Assembly: GCA_903844155.1 (NCBI GenBank)
Contig: CAIMSU010000212.1
Span: 1 to 60,648 of the forward strand
Source of the DNA: an uncultured Pseudomonadota bacterium
GTDB taxonomy: Bacteria > Myxococcota_A > UBA796 > SXON01
DNA: 60,648 nucleotides
Reading direction: 5' to 3'
Numbering within the stretch: position 1 is the stretch's first letter; every line of letters starts with the position of its first letter. The notes under the pieces were generated by a model, which saw only the letters and a list, made by a program, of their open reading frames with translations, was not told the DNA's origin and ran no database searches. This document shows positions 1 to 9,064 of this stretch, piece by piece. The position numbers and the translations under genes are program-made.

Positions 1-422
1 CCCCTTCGACCGGCAGCCTGCTACCCGGCGCTTCGGCGCCTACCGGGATGGGACTTGCACCCACAAGGTAGATGCAGCCCGCCGCCGCGCTCGTCCCCGC
101 CTGCGCGGATTCGGGCTCGGAGGCTTCAGGACGCACCATGAACCCCCCATAACCCGGGGTCTTCGGCATCCTTTGGGCGGCTCGCTCCCAACGGCCAGCA
201 TATGAAAACGGACGACGTCGCTTTTCGCACATCGGAATGTGCGAAAAGTCGACATCGTCCGTTTTCACACGCTGGCCGTCGCCGATCCAGATCCTGCATG
301 GAACGCCGCGTTGTCCCTGCGCCGTTCCTGGGCCTGACCTTCGGCTCCCCCGCGCGGTTGCGGCCGTTACAATCCTCATCCCGCATCTCCCCACCCGCGG
401 GACGACCCGCAAAGGCACGCTC
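1..422. other. Gene-free region with paired palindromes
   Basis: No convincing coding sequence is seen here. The open frames over 40-485 are high-GC frames without a recognisable protein. The region holds a strong nested inverted repeat at 191-279, described separately, and a possible -10 box TACAAT at 368-373 for the lipoprotein gene that starts at 423. The first 80 bases, read on the minus strand, contain a 5-bp stem with a 7-nt loop (tgcaagt) that resembles a tRNA T-arm, but no anticodon or D-arm could be folded around it. Confidence 0.5.
191..279. repeat. Nested inverted repeat of two near-palindromes
   Basis: The left arm, 191-232, and the right arm, 237-279, are reverse complements of each other over about 42 bases with only a few mismatches and a 4-base centre (cgga). 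Each arm is itself an imperfect palindrome beginning with gaaaa and ending with ttttc. The two arms therefore also read as a degenerate direct pair. It could be a palindromic repetitive element, a MITE-like remnant, a paired operator, or a hairpin in RNA. No terminal T-run follows, so an intrinsic terminator is unlikely. Confidence 0.85.
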
Positions 423-941
423 ATGCTCGTTCTCCTGGCCGGTTGCCTGACCTCTCCCGCCACCTCCACCGAGTCCACCGCACAAACCCAGGCGCCACCT
501 ACGCTCTCGGGCCCGATCGGCGAGTGGTTGCCCAACACGTCCTGGTCCTGCGAGACCATCACCGCCAACGGCCCTACGAAGTACGAGGTGGCGAACACGT
601 GGTCCTTCACGGACACATCGTGGTCGTCGGACTGGGAACAGCGTGAGGCGGATGCCGCGAATTCAGGGGCGATCGACAACAACTCGACCTACGCGCTGGA
701 CGGGTGGATCACCAACGACGGCACCGGTTTCTGGTCCCCCACGAGCGATCCGCTGGCCGGCTACTGGTTCGCCGCGACGGACAGGACCGTGCTGCTGGAG
801 ATGCCGATCGCCAACGGCTCCTGGATGAGCACGATCTGGACGATCAACCGCTACGAAGCCACGGACGGCAGCACCCACGCCGAGTTCATCATGCCGTCGC
901 AGATGTTCGCCGCGACAACCGACTGCGCGCTGTCTCCGTAA
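423..941 (+). CDS. Putative lipoprotein, 172 aa, unknown function
   Basis: The chosen ATG gives a very short signal peptide with lipobox LLAGC (Cys8), predicting export by Sec and lipidation in the envelope. A longer frame reaches back to 237 but would bury the lipobox about 60 residues into the protein and cross the upstream palindrome, so it is rejected. The mature part starts with a Ser/Thr-rich stretch and continues with Trp- and Thr-rich sequence typical of extracellular beta proteins. No family was recognised. A weak purine stretch (aaagg) lies before the start and TACAAT at 368-373 could be its -10 box. The next gene starts 17 bases downstream. Confidence 0.7.
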   Translation: MLVLLAGCLTSPATSTESTAQTQAPPTLSGPIGEWLPNTSWSCETITANGPTKYEVANTWSFTDTSWSSDWEQREADAANSGAIDNNSTYALDGWITNDGTGFWSPTSDPLAGYWFAATDRTVLLEMPIANGSWMSTIWTINRYEATDGSTHAEFIMPSQMFAATTDCALSP

Positions 942-946
942 AACGG

Positions 947-952
947 TACACT
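947..952 (+). promoter_or_regulatory. -10-like box TACACT, 6 nt before start
   Basis: TACACT fits the TANNNT -10 pattern and is followed by exactly six bases and the ATG at 959, which would put the transcription start at or next to the start codon (leaderless mRNA). The same geometry occurs at nine other genes in the window. No good -35 box is visible. Confidence 0.5.
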
Positions 953-958
953 CGGGGG

Positions 959-2104
<1,146 letters not shown>

Positions 2105-2168
2105 CCCTGGCTCCGCGGTGGACACCCGCGCCCGCCGTGCATAGCCCTCGCCCGTTCCGAGAACCACC

Positions 2169-2546
2169 ATGCCCATCTACGAGTACGCCTGCCCCGACTG
2201 CGGCCACAAGTTCGACGAGATCCAGAAGTTCTCCGATGCGCCAATCACCGTCTGCCCGAAATGTGCAGCGGCGAACGTCAAGAAGCTCATCAGTCAAACG
2301 TCGTTCATCCTCAAGGGCGGCGGTTGGTACAAGGACCACTACGGGCTGAAGCCCGGTGGCGACGGGGACAAGGGCGGAAAGTCCGAGGCCGCGAAGGGGG
2401 ACTCTGGCAAGTCCGAAGGGGCGAAGTCTGAGGGCGGCAAGTCCGAGAGCAGCAAGTCCGAGGGCAGCGCGACGCCGAGCGCGCCCGCGGCTTCGGCACC
2501 GGCGCCAAGCTCCAGCCCCTCGTCGGGGTCGACGGGCAGCACGTGA
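2169..2546 (+). CDS. FmdB-family zinc ribbon protein with low-complexity tail
   Basis: 125 residues. The N-terminal 60 residues are the FmdB/CxxC-CxxC regulatory-type zinc ribbon: [15 protein letters not shown] followed by VCPKC, giving the four Cys of one Zn site. FmdB-like proteins are small cytoplasmic proteins of unclear function. The C-terminal half is an unusual low-complexity tail built on KSEG/KSES units of about five residues, then Ala/Pro/Ser-rich sequence, which is probably disordered. The stop overlaps the folD start by four bases (GTGA), so the two genes are translationally coupled. Confidence 0.88.
   Translation: MPIYEYACPDCGHKFDEIQKFSDAPITVCPKCAAANVKKLISQTSFILKGGGWYKDHYGLKPGGDGDKGGKSEAAKGDSGKSEGAKSEGGKSESSKSEGSATPSAPAASAPAPSSSPSSGSTGST
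2380..2465 (+). repeat. Degenerate 15-bp coding repeat (KSEG units)
   Basis: The codons for Lys-Ser-Glu recur at about 15-18-base spacing, giving a run of KSE(G/A/S) units in the tail of the FmdB-like protein. The unit length is a multiple of three, so expansion or contraction would keep the frame. Confidence 0.7.
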
Positions 2547-3385
2547 GCGCGCGGATCCTCGACGGCAAGGTGATCGCGCTGGAGGTCACCGAGGCGCTCC
2601 GGCCCCGAATCGCTCAGCTCGCCCGCCCGCCCGGCCTGGCCGTCGTACTCGTCGGCGACGATCCCGCCAGCGCCGTCTACGTCCGCAACAAGACCCGCCG
2701 CGCCGGCGAGCTTGGCATGGTGCAACGCCAGATCACGCTGCCTGCGACCACGTCGGAAGCCGACCTGCTCGCGCTCGTGGACGCGCTCAACGCCGACGAC
2801 GCCATCGACGGCATCCTCGTCCAGCTCCCCCTGCCTGCCGGCCTCGACAAGGACCGGGTGCTGGACCGCATCGCCCCGGAGAAGGACGTCGACGGGTTCC
2901 ACCCGATCAACACCGGGAAGCTCTGGCAACGCCGACCGGCGCTGGTGCCGTGCACCCCCGCCGGGGTCGTTGAATTGCTGCGCCGAACCGGGGTTGCGCT
3001 ACGCGGCGTGGACGCGATCGTGGTCGGCCGGTCAAACATTGTCGGAAAGCCGATGGTGGCGCTGTTGGAGCAGCAGGATTGCACGGTCACGCTGGCACAC
3101 AGCCGCACGCGCGACCTCGCGGGGGCCGTCGGGCGTGCGGACGTGGTCGTGGCCGCCGTTGGCGTGCTGGAGCTCGTCAAGGGAGCATGGATCAAGCCGG
3201 GCGCCATCGTCATCGACGTCGGGATGAACAAGCGCCCGGACGGAAAGCTCGGTGGCGACGTGGAATTCGGCCCCGCGACCGAGCGCGCCGGCTGGATCAC
3301 GCCTGTCCCGGGCGGCGTCGGCCCCATGACCATCGCCATGCTGCTTGCGAACACGGTTGGCGCTGCGGAGCGGGCGAGTCGCTAG
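2543..3385 (+). CDS. folD: Bifunctional methylenetetrahydrofolate dehydrogenase/cyclohydrolase
   Basis: 280 residues, normal length for FolD. It interconverts 5,10-methylene-THF, 5,10-methenyl-THF and 10-formyl-THF in the cytoplasm using NADP. The active-site YVRNK (Tyr46, Lys50) lies in the N-terminal domain, KDVDGFHP carries the conserved Asp, and the Rossmann part shows [20 protein letters not shown] and PGGVGPMT. The GTG start overlaps the stop of the upstream zinc ribbon gene (GTGA), which supports the start and coupling. Nothing unusual is seen in the sequence. Confidence 0.97.
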   Translation: MSARILDGKVIALEVTEALRPRIAQLARPPGLAVVLVGDDPASAVYVRNKTRRAGELGMVQRQITLPATTSEADLLALVDALNADDAIDGILVQLPLPAGLDKDRVLDRIAPEKDVDGFHPINTGKLWQRRPALVPCTPAGVVELLRRTGVALRGVDAIVVGRSNIVGKPMVALLEQQDCTVTLAHSRTRDLAGAVGRADVVVAAVGVLELVKGAWIKPGAIVIDVGMNKRPDGKLGGDVEFGPATERAGWITPVPGGVGPMTIAMLLANTVGAAERASR

Positions 3386-3426
3386 GGCGTTCAATGGCCC
3401 GACCGGTCGGTTATCCGTCGCCGATC

Positions 3427-4011
3427 ATGCCCCCGTCGTCCTCGTACCGTCCCGCTCCCGGCTCCCCTGGCCGGATCATCGCCGCGTTGGCGTTTCTGCT
3501 CGTCGCGGTCCCGCGGATCGCCCTGGCCGATCCAGGGGATGCCGAGGGTGCGGGCGCGAGCCAGTCGGGCTCCAGCAGCGCGTCGGGCACCCAGCAAACA
3601 AAGACCACGGCCGAATTGTTGTCGGATCTGGGCGGGGAAGACGGCCCCAACCGGCTGTACGCCGCGCGCGCGCTCAAGGCCGAGCTGCGGCGCTCGCTGA
3701 GCGTCGTCCAGCACGCACAGCCCGGCAGCATGGCCGGTGACGAGGCCCTGTCCACCCTCGACGAGATGGGCGCGCGCCTGCCCGAGCAATGCATCGTCGC
3801 GTTGAAATACCCGAATGTCGTGGCACCCGCGGCCGAGATGCTGGCGTTGCTCGGCGACCGCGAGGCGATCCCGGCCGTGAAGGACGCTCTGGCGAAGGAA
3901 ACGCGAAAGGGCGTGGCCAGACGCCTGCAAACCGCCGAGACGGCGCTCGAGAACGCGCCGGTGACGGACCCGTCGGCGCCCGTCGGCACCCCGCCCCCAC
4001 CGAACCCGTGA
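3427..4011 (+). CDS. Secreted HEAT-like repeat protein, unknown function
   Basis: 194 residues from the ATG at 3427; an in-frame ATG at 3394 would add 11 residues. The N-terminus has a positively charged stretch, a hydrophobic segment (IIAALAFLLVAVP) and ALA-type cleavage site, so export is predicted. The mature protein starts with a Gly/Ser-rich spacer. It continues with alpha-helical repeats in which AAEMLALLGDREAIPAVKDA resembles a HEAT or PBS-lyase-type repeat, and ends with a Pro-rich tail. It probably acts as a protein-binding scaffold in the periplasm; the partner is unknown. The end overlaps the DedA gene by GTGA. Confidence 0.75.
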   Translation: MPPSSSYRPAPGSPGRIIAALAFLLVAVPRIALADPGDAEGAGASQSGSSSASGTQQTKTTAELLSDLGGEDGPNRLYAARALKAELRRSLSVVQHAQPGSMAGDEALSTLDEMGARLPEQCIVALKYPNVVAPAAEMLALLGDREAIPAVKDALAKETRKGVARRLQTAETALENAPVTDPSAPVGTPPPPNP

Positions 4012-4631
4012 CCCCGGTCGAGGCGCTGTTCGTCGCCTGCCTGGTCAGCGGGGTCGTTGTGCCGTTTCCCGAGGATGTGCCGCTGCTACTCGCCGGCGTG
4101 GCCGTGGGTCGTGGTGAGATGGCGCTGCCGGCTGCGGCGGCGGTCGGCATTGTCGCCACGTTCTGTAGAGACGCCGGGTTCTTCGCAGCCGGGCGCTACG
4201 CCGGACCCCGCTTCCACGCGTTGCTGGCGCGGATCCTCGGGCCCCGGCTCGCCCGGGCGACCGCGCGGTTCCAGGGGCGCAGCCGGTCCCGTCAGGACGC
4301 CGTCGTCTTCCTCACGCGCTTCGCCGCCGGCATGCGAGGCCCGCTCTACCTGGTCGCGGGTCTCCTCGGCGTTCCACCTCGACGGTTCGCTGTCCTGGAC
4401 CTCATCGGCCTCGCGCTGCACGTCCCGCTCGTGCTCTGGATCGGCATGACCTACGGTCAGGCGGCCGCGACCGCGCTTGAGGGCATTCTCAGCGACCAGC
4501 GGCCTGTGCTCCTCGCCCTGGGGCTCATCGGGCTGATTGTCTGGGGCAGGCGGCGCCAGCTTCGGCGGCGTCGCGTGTACGCGCAGGCTCAGGCGCGCCC
4601 CGTTGAGCCTGCGCCAGGGACGACCGCTTGA
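4008..4631 (+). CDS. DedA-family membrane protein
   Basis: 207 residues. The N-terminal segment (VVPFPEDVPLLLAGVAVG), a central FxRDxxFFAAGRYAG stretch and FLTRFAAGMRGPLYLVAGLLG match the DedA/SNARE-associated family of integral membrane proteins with re-entrant loops and several transmembrane helices. DedA proteins act in lipid carrier or phospholipid translocation and in membrane potential homeostasis. The C-terminus ends in a basic cytoplasmic tail (GRRRQLRRRR). The GTG start overlaps the upstream stop and the stop overlaps the TTG start of the next gene (TTGA). Confidence 0.88.
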   Translation: MTPVEALFVACLVSGVVVPFPEDVPLLLAGVAVGRGEMALPAAAAVGIVATFCRDAGFFAAGRYAGPRFHALLARILGPRLARATARFQGRSRSRQDAVVFLTRFAAGMRGPLYLVAGLLGVPPRRFAVLDLIGLALHVPLVLWIGMTYGQAAATALEGILSDQRPVLLALGLIGLIVWGRRRQLRRRRVYAQAQARPVEPAPGTTA

Positions 4632-5632
4632 CCAACCCCTACGCCATCGTCATTGCCCGCCACGGCGGCCCGGAAGTGCTGGAGCGTCACGACGTCGCAC
4701 CGCTCACCGCCGGCGCCGGCGAGGTGCGCGTCCGAGTGACCCACGTCGCGCTCAACCACCTGGACACCTGGGTGCGTCGCGGCGTTCCCGGCCATGATTT
4801 CGGCCTCCCGCGCATCCCCGGCAGCGACGTTGCCGGCGAGATCGACGGCCGTGCCGTGGTGCTCCACCCCGGGTGGGGCTGTGGGAGCTGCGCTGCCTGC
4901 CTCGCTGGGCGACAGAACCGTTGCCTCGGCTACCGGCTGCGCGGCGAAAACACCGATGGCGGCTTGCGATCCGAGGTCGTCGTCCCGGCGTGGCAGTGCC
5001 TTCCCGTGCCTCCGGGCCTCACGCCTGCGCAGGCCTGCGCCCTCCCGCTCACGCTGCTGACCGCCTGGCACATGCTCGTTGCCCGCGCGAGGCTTCAGAG
5101 AGGCGAGCGGGTGCTGGTGCAGGCCGGTGGCAGCGGCGTCGGCGTGATGGCGATCCAGATTGCGCTGCTTCACGGCTGCGAAGTTCATGCGACCGCGAGC
5201 ACGCTGGAGCGTCGCGAGCGCCTGCGCGCGTTGGGCGCGACCCCATGGAGCTACGAGCAGATCGGCAAGAAGGGCGGCGATGAATCGGGGCCGCGCGGGT
5301 TTGATGTCGTGTGCGAGTCGGTGGGAGAGGCGACGTGGGAGGCGAGCGTGCGGGCGCTGAAGTGGGGCGGTCGACTGGTCATCTGCGGGGCGACCAGCGG
5401 GGCCGAGGCGAAGATCAACCTTCGCGCCTTGTTCTTCAAGCAGTTGGACCTGCTGGGCTCCACGATGGGCGCCTCCGCAGAGCTGCTGACGGCCTGGGGC
5501 GAGGTGGCGGCCGGACGCATCAAGCCCGTCATCCACGCCATCCTCCCCCTCTCGCGCCTCGCCGAAGGGCATGCAATGCTCGAGGATCGCGCTGCGTTCG
5601 GCAAGATCGTCATCGCCATGGAGACGGAATGA
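4628..5632 (+). CDS. Zinc-type MDR oxidoreductase (alcohol dehydrogenase-like)
   Basis: 334 residues of the medium-chain dehydrogenase/reductase family, with a GroES-like N-terminal domain and a Rossmann domain (QAGGSGVGVMAIQIA). The structural-zinc loop is intact, with four Cys in CGSCAACLAGRQNRC. The segment where classical alcohol dehydrogenases carry the catalytic zinc Cys reads NHLDTWVRRG, with no Cys, as in quinone oxidoreductase or crotonyl-CoA-reductase-like branches. The substrate is therefore unclear and the catalytic zinc is probably absent. The TTG start is fixed by the TTGA overlap with the DedA gene, and the stop overlaps truD by ATGA. Confidence 0.9.
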   Translation: MTNPYAIVIARHGGPEVLERHDVAPLTAGAGEVRVRVTHVALNHLDTWVRRGVPGHDFGLPRIPGSDVAGEIDGRAVVLHPGWGCGSCAACLAGRQNRCLGYRLRGENTDGGLRSEVVVPAWQCLPVPPGLTPAQACALPLTLLTAWHMLVARARLQRGERVLVQAGGSGVGVMAIQIALLHGCEVHATASTLERRERLRALGATPWSYEQIGKKGGDESGPRGFDVVCESVGEATWEASVRALKWGGRLVICGATSGAEAKINLRALFFKQLDLLGSTMGASAELLTAWGEVAAGRIKPVIHAILPLSRLAEGHAMLEDRAAFGKIVIAMETE

Positions 5633-6561
5633 GCGGCTACCACCCCGATGCGGCGCTCCCGCGCTGGACAGACGGCCCCGGCGCAGGCGGGCGTTGGAAG
5701 GAGTCGCCCGAGGACTTCATCGTGGAGGAGCTCCCCCTGGCGGAGCCGACGGGCGAGGGCGAGCACCAGTGGTTCCGGATCCAGAAGAGCGGGCGTACGA
5801 CGCTGGATGTAGTCGAGGCGCTGGGGCGTGCGGCGGGCGTGAGCCCGGACGCGGTCGGCTACGCGGGCATGAAGGACCGCTGGGCGCTGACGACGCAGGA
5901 ATTCACGGTGCAACTTGGCAAACCGGTGACAGTCGAGCGGCTCGCGGAGGAGGGGTACACGGTGCTCGCCGTGTCGAAGACCCGAAAGCGCCTGCGCGTC
6001 GGCCAGCTCGCCGGAAATCGCTTCGCCCTGCGGATCCGCGACGGAAACGCGGCGTTGGCGGGGGAACGGTGCGAGCGACTGCGGCAATCGGCGATGCCGA
6101 ACTACTACGGCGTGCAGCGGGTCGGCGGGGAGGCGCCGTTGCAGGGCGAGGCGATCCTCCGGGGCGGCGGGCCAAAGCTGAACTACAACCAGCTCAAATT
6201 CACGCTGTCGGCGTACCAGAGCGTGCTGTTCAATCGCGTGCTCGCGAGGCGGGGGCGGGCGAGGCTCGCAGGCGATCTGGACGTCGATGGCGTGCCGACG
6301 GGGCCGATGTTCGGGCCGACGATGGCCTGGCCGGGCGGCGAGGCTGCCGAATTGGAGCGGACGATCCTGCGTGAAGCCGACCTGCCGGACGACGCGTGGT
6401 TCCGCTTCCCGAAGCTGACGCAGGGCACCCGCCGCGCGCTCTGGGTCGCCGTGGACCCACAGGTGGCGCCGATCCCGGGCGGTGCGGGCGGCGACTTCTG
6501 GATCCGCTTCTCGCTCCCGGCCGGGAGCTACGCAACCGTGCTGCTGGAGGAGATCCTGTGA
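5629..6561 (+). CDS. truD: tRNA pseudouridine(13) synthase TruD
   Basis: 310 residues. TruD makes pseudouridine 13 in tRNA. Recognisable parts are the N-terminal PEDFIVEE motif, GYAGMKDRWALTTQ with the catalytic Asp (residue 83), FALRIRD, PNYYGVQRVGG, and FTLSAYQSVLFNRVLA in the insert domain. It is slightly shorter than many TruD proteins but all key motifs are present. The ATG overlaps the upstream stop (ATGA), which excludes the longer frame beginning at 5311. The stop overlaps the PPK2 gene by GTGA. Confidence 0.95.
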   Translation: MSGYHPDAALPRWTDGPGAGGRWKESPEDFIVEELPLAEPTGEGEHQWFRIQKSGRTTLDVVEALGRAAGVSPDAVGYAGMKDRWALTTQEFTVQLGKPVTVERLAEEGYTVLAVSKTRKRLRVGQLAGNRFALRIRDGNAALAGERCERLRQSAMPNYYGVQRVGGEAPLQGEAILRGGGPKLNYNQLKFTLSAYQSVLFNRVLARRGRARLAGDLDVDGVPTGPMFGPTMAWPGGEAAELERTILREADLPDDAWFRFPKLTQGTRRALWVAVDPQVAPIPGGAGGDFWIRFSLPAGSYATVLLEEIL

Positions 6562-7364
6562 TTACGAAAGTAGAACCTGGCACGCGTGCTCGGCTCGCGG
6601 ACATCGACCCCGCCGGCAAGGGCCATTACGAAGGGAAGGACGACCCGCGCGTCGCCGCTGATCTGGCTCGGTACCTCGCGCGACTCGTCGAGCTGCAGGA
6701 GCGCCTGATGGCCGAGGGCAAGCAATCCTTGCTGGTCATCCTGCAAGCGCTCGACGCGGCGGGGAAGGACGGCGTTCTCAAAAAAGTCGCCGGTCCCCTC
6801 GATTCCCGCGGGGTCTTCGCGTGGAGCTACAAGGCGCCGGTCGGCGACGAGGCCACGCACGACTACCTCTGGCGCGTCCACCAGCGCACGCCGCGAAAGG
6901 GCGAGATCGCCTTCTTCAATCGGTCCCATTACGAAGAGGTGCTCGTCGTCCGCGTCTTCGACTTCGTCCCCCGCGAGCGGTGGCACAAACGCTACGAGCA
7001 CATCCGCGGCTTTGAGCAGATGCTGGTCGACGAAGGCACGAAGGTCGTGAAGTTGTACCTGCACATCTCCAAGGAGGAGCAACGCGCGCGCCTGCAGGAG
7101 CGGCTGGACATCCCCGAAAAGAACTGGAAGTTCGACCCGAGCGACCTGAAAACCCGCGCCCGCTGGCACGATTTTCAAGCCGCCTACGAGGACGCATTCG
7201 CGGAGACGAGCACCGAGTCCGCGCCCTGGTACATCGTCCCGGCCGACCGCAAGTGGGCGCGCGATCTCGCGGTCGCGAAGCTGCTCGTCGAGACGTTGGA
7301 GGCGATGAACCCGCAGTTCCCGAAGCCGAGCTACGACCCGAAGACCATCACGATCGATCCGTGA
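6558..7364 (+). CDS. Polyphosphate kinase 2 family protein
   Basis: 268 residues. PPK2 enzymes transfer phosphate between polyphosphate and nucleotides. The Walker A motif is LDAAGKDGVLKKV and the Walker B/lid region is FNRSHYEEVLVVRV. The HYEEVLVVRV wording is closer to PPK2 members that act on AMP and ADP (class III) than to FDRSWYN-type class I enzymes; this subclass call is tentative. The Lys-rich C-terminal part (PADRKWARDLAV) is typical. The GTG start is fixed by overlap with truD. A separate ppk1 gene lies at 22738, so the organism has both polyphosphate systems. Confidence 0.93.
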   Translation: MITKVEPGTRARLADIDPAGKGHYEGKDDPRVAADLARYLARLVELQERLMAEGKQSLLVILQALDAAGKDGVLKKVAGPLDSRGVFAWSYKAPVGDEATHDYLWRVHQRTPRKGEIAFFNRSHYEEVLVVRVFDFVPRERWHKRYEHIRGFEQMLVDEGTKVVKLYLHISKEEQRARLQERLDIPEKNWKFDPSDLKTRARWHDFQAAYEDAFAETSTESAPWYIVPADRKWARDLAVAKLLVETLEAMNPQFPKPSYDPKTITIDP

Positions 7365-7981
7365 GTTCAAAGCGGCCAGGAAGCGGGCGCGTCCCTGTCC
7401 TCCCGGGGCTCGTCCTTTGCTCGGCGACAGCGGGAGAGCTGGGCGATCTCCCCGGTGTCACCATCGGAATCGGCCTCTGCGACGCCCTCATCGGAATGAC
7501 GCGCTCAGTGCTGCCCCTGAACCCCGACTTCGTCGTCTTCGTCGGCACGGCCGGCGCTTTACCGGGCAGCGGACTCCAGATCGGCCAGGTCATCTGCGCC
7601 TCCTCCGTCCGTCTCGGCGACGCGGCTCTCGCCCTTGGCCTTGGCTACGTCCCCACGCCCGCGGGCGTCCACACGGGCGTGGCCATCGAGGGCCTCGCCT
7701 ACGTCGACGTCGTCACAAACCTGAGCATCACCTCCGACCCGGACCTTGCAGTCCGGCACGCCCAGACCGCCGAGGTCGAGCACATGGAGGCCTACGCCGT
7801 CGCCCACGCCTGCCACTCCCGACGCATCAATTGGGCCTGCATCCTCGGCATCGCCAACGTTGTCGGGCCGGACGCGCACGCGGAGTGGACCGCCAACCAC
7901 GTCGGCTGCGAGGCGGCTGCTCGGGACGTCGCCCGTCGGTGCCACCGACCCGGATCCTTGATACCCCGCCCACCTCCGTGA
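7361..7981 (+). CDS. Nucleoside phosphorylase-like protein (MTAN/PNP fold)
   Basis: 206 residues. The sequence has GIGLCDALIGMTRSV, FVGTAGALPG and EVEHMEAYAVAHAC, which match the glycine-rich phosphate/nucleoside site and the conserved Met-Glu of the PNP/UDP phosphorylase superfamily, which includes MTA/SAH nucleosidase and futalosine hydrolase. The exact substrate cannot be read from sequence. It is short for the family and its N-terminus is Pro/Gly/Arg-rich. The GTG start overlaps the PPK2 stop (GTGA). It is the last gene of the overlapped run; the next gene begins 7 bases later. Confidence 0.8.
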   Translation: MSSKRPGSGRVPVLPGLVLCSATAGELGDLPGVTIGIGLCDALIGMTRSVLPLNPDFVVFVGTAGALPGSGLQIGQVICASSVRLGDAALALGLGYVPTPAGVHTGVAIEGLAYVDVVTNLSITSDPDLAVRHAQTAEVEHMEAYAVAHACHSRRINWACILGIANVVGPDAHAEWTANHVGCEAAARDVARRCHRPGSLIPRPPP

Positions 7982-7988
7982 GCCTCTC

Positions 7989-8537
7989 TTGAGCAACGCC
8001 GTCATCCCCCGCGACCACGTCCACAAGCTGTCCGAGGCCTGCGCCGACGCCGGAATGTCCTTCCAAAGCACGGCCAAGCGCTCCCTCGAAAACCAGTCTC
8101 GCCTCGTCCGGTTTTTCAAGGCGAACCTGCCCGCGATGGCCGCGCAGCCTGGCGAGGTCTCCCTCTACCTCCTCGCCGTCGTGGTGCGGATCTTCGAGCA
8201 ATGCGGCGGAAAACTCGACCGCGTCGGCGCCGTGGAGATCGACCGGGCGACGGCGAGGGTCCAGGCCGCGGCCGCGCGCGCGGGACTCCTGCCTGCCGGG
8301 GACGATTTTCCCACCCGCGTGCGGTCGATCACCGACCGCGCCCAGCCCCACATCCTCGACGAGGCGCTCCACGCGCTGTTCGAGCGTGAGGAGCGAAAAG
8401 AGCTGGAGATCGAGATGGATCGCGAGCAATCCTCGCTCGTCTTCTTGATGCTGTGGGCGGCGACGGAGGCGATGGACAGCGTGTGGCGGTCGCCGAAGAC
8501 CCCGGTCTGGGACGCTGCCGTGACCGGAGGGGCGTGA
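7989..8537 (+). CDS. Conserved-looking cytoplasmic protein, unknown
   Basis: 182 residues from a TTG start with no clear Shine-Dalgarno sequence, just after the nucleoside phosphorylase-like gene. The protein is mostly predicted alpha-helical and charged (FEREERKELEIEMDREQ), with no signal peptide or membrane segment and no motif that was recognised. The C-terminus ends in Thr-Gly-Gly-Ala. Its stop overlaps the start of the Rieske gene by one base (TGATG), so the two are probably co-translated and may share a role. Confidence 0.65.
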   Translation: MSNAVIPRDHVHKLSEACADAGMSFQSTAKRSLENQSRLVRFFKANLPAMAAQPGEVSLYLLAVVVRIFEQCGGKLDRVGAVEIDRATARVQAAAARAGLLPAGDDFPTRVRSITDRAQPHILDEALHALFEREERKELEIEMDREQSSLVFLMLWAATEAMDSVWRSPKTPVWDAAVTGGA

Positions 8538-9025
8538 TGGGGCTGCGGGACAGGCTCAAGGGCGCGGTCAAGTCCGTGATCGGCGGCGGTGGCGGATCGA
8601 GCGCGACCGGGCCGGCTGTGCGCGCGGTGACGGGCCTCGGGAAGGACACGCCGGACGGCTACCGGGTGGTCGCTCCTGTGGGCGCCATCAAGGAGGGTGC
8701 GGCAGGGACCTACGGCCACAACAACAACCGGGTGGTCGCGGTCTTTTTGAAGGACGGGAAATACTACGCCGTCGACAACGAGTGCCGCCATGAGGATGGG
8801 CCGGTCGGCGAGGGCGCCATCAAGGGTTGCCTCGTGAAGTGCCCCTACCACGAGTGGGAGTACGACTTCACGACCGGAAAATGCACGACCCAGCCGGATT
8901 CTCGCCTGGAGGTCTACGCCGTGCGCGTGCAGGACGGGTTCATCCAGGTCGGGCCGATGACCAGCCCGGGCACGAGCATGCGGGGCGGCGAGCACAACGA
9001 CGGATTGAAGACGATCACCCGGTAG
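8537..9025 (+). CDS. Small Rieske [2Fe-2S] protein
   Basis: 162 residues. The Rieske cluster ligands are clear: CRH (Cys83, His85) and CPYH (Cys102, His105), with the spacing of Rieske ferredoxins or ferredoxin-like subunits. Residues 10-40 form a Gly/Ser-rich linker. There is no Tat or Sec signal and no transmembrane helix, so a soluble electron-transfer role for an oxygenase or reductase is likely; no partner oxygenase is adjacent. The second Rieske protein in the window is a larger oxygenase at 39422-40489. Translationally coupled with the upstream gene. Confidence 0.88.
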   Translation: MGLRDRLKGAVKSVIGGGGGSSATGPAVRAVTGLGKDTPDGYRVVAPVGAIKEGAAGTYGHNNNRVVAVFLKDGKYYAVDNECRHEDGPVGEGAIKGCLVKCPYHEWEYDFTTGKCTTQPDSRLEVYAVRVQDGFIQVGPMTSPGTSMRGGEHNDGLKTITR

Positions 9026-9064
9026 ATTTCTCGGCCGGCACTGGCCAGGACCACAGGAGCAGAC

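Noticed and set aside
237-422. N-terminal extension of the first lipoprotein
   Set aside because: It would run through the long palindrome and place the lipobox internally; the ATG at 423 gives a proper lipoprotein signal.
8537-9025. Small Rieske protein as partner subunit of the Rieske oxygenase at 39422
   Set aside because: The two genes are 30 kb apart with no shared regulatory site seen, so a partnership cannot be supported.
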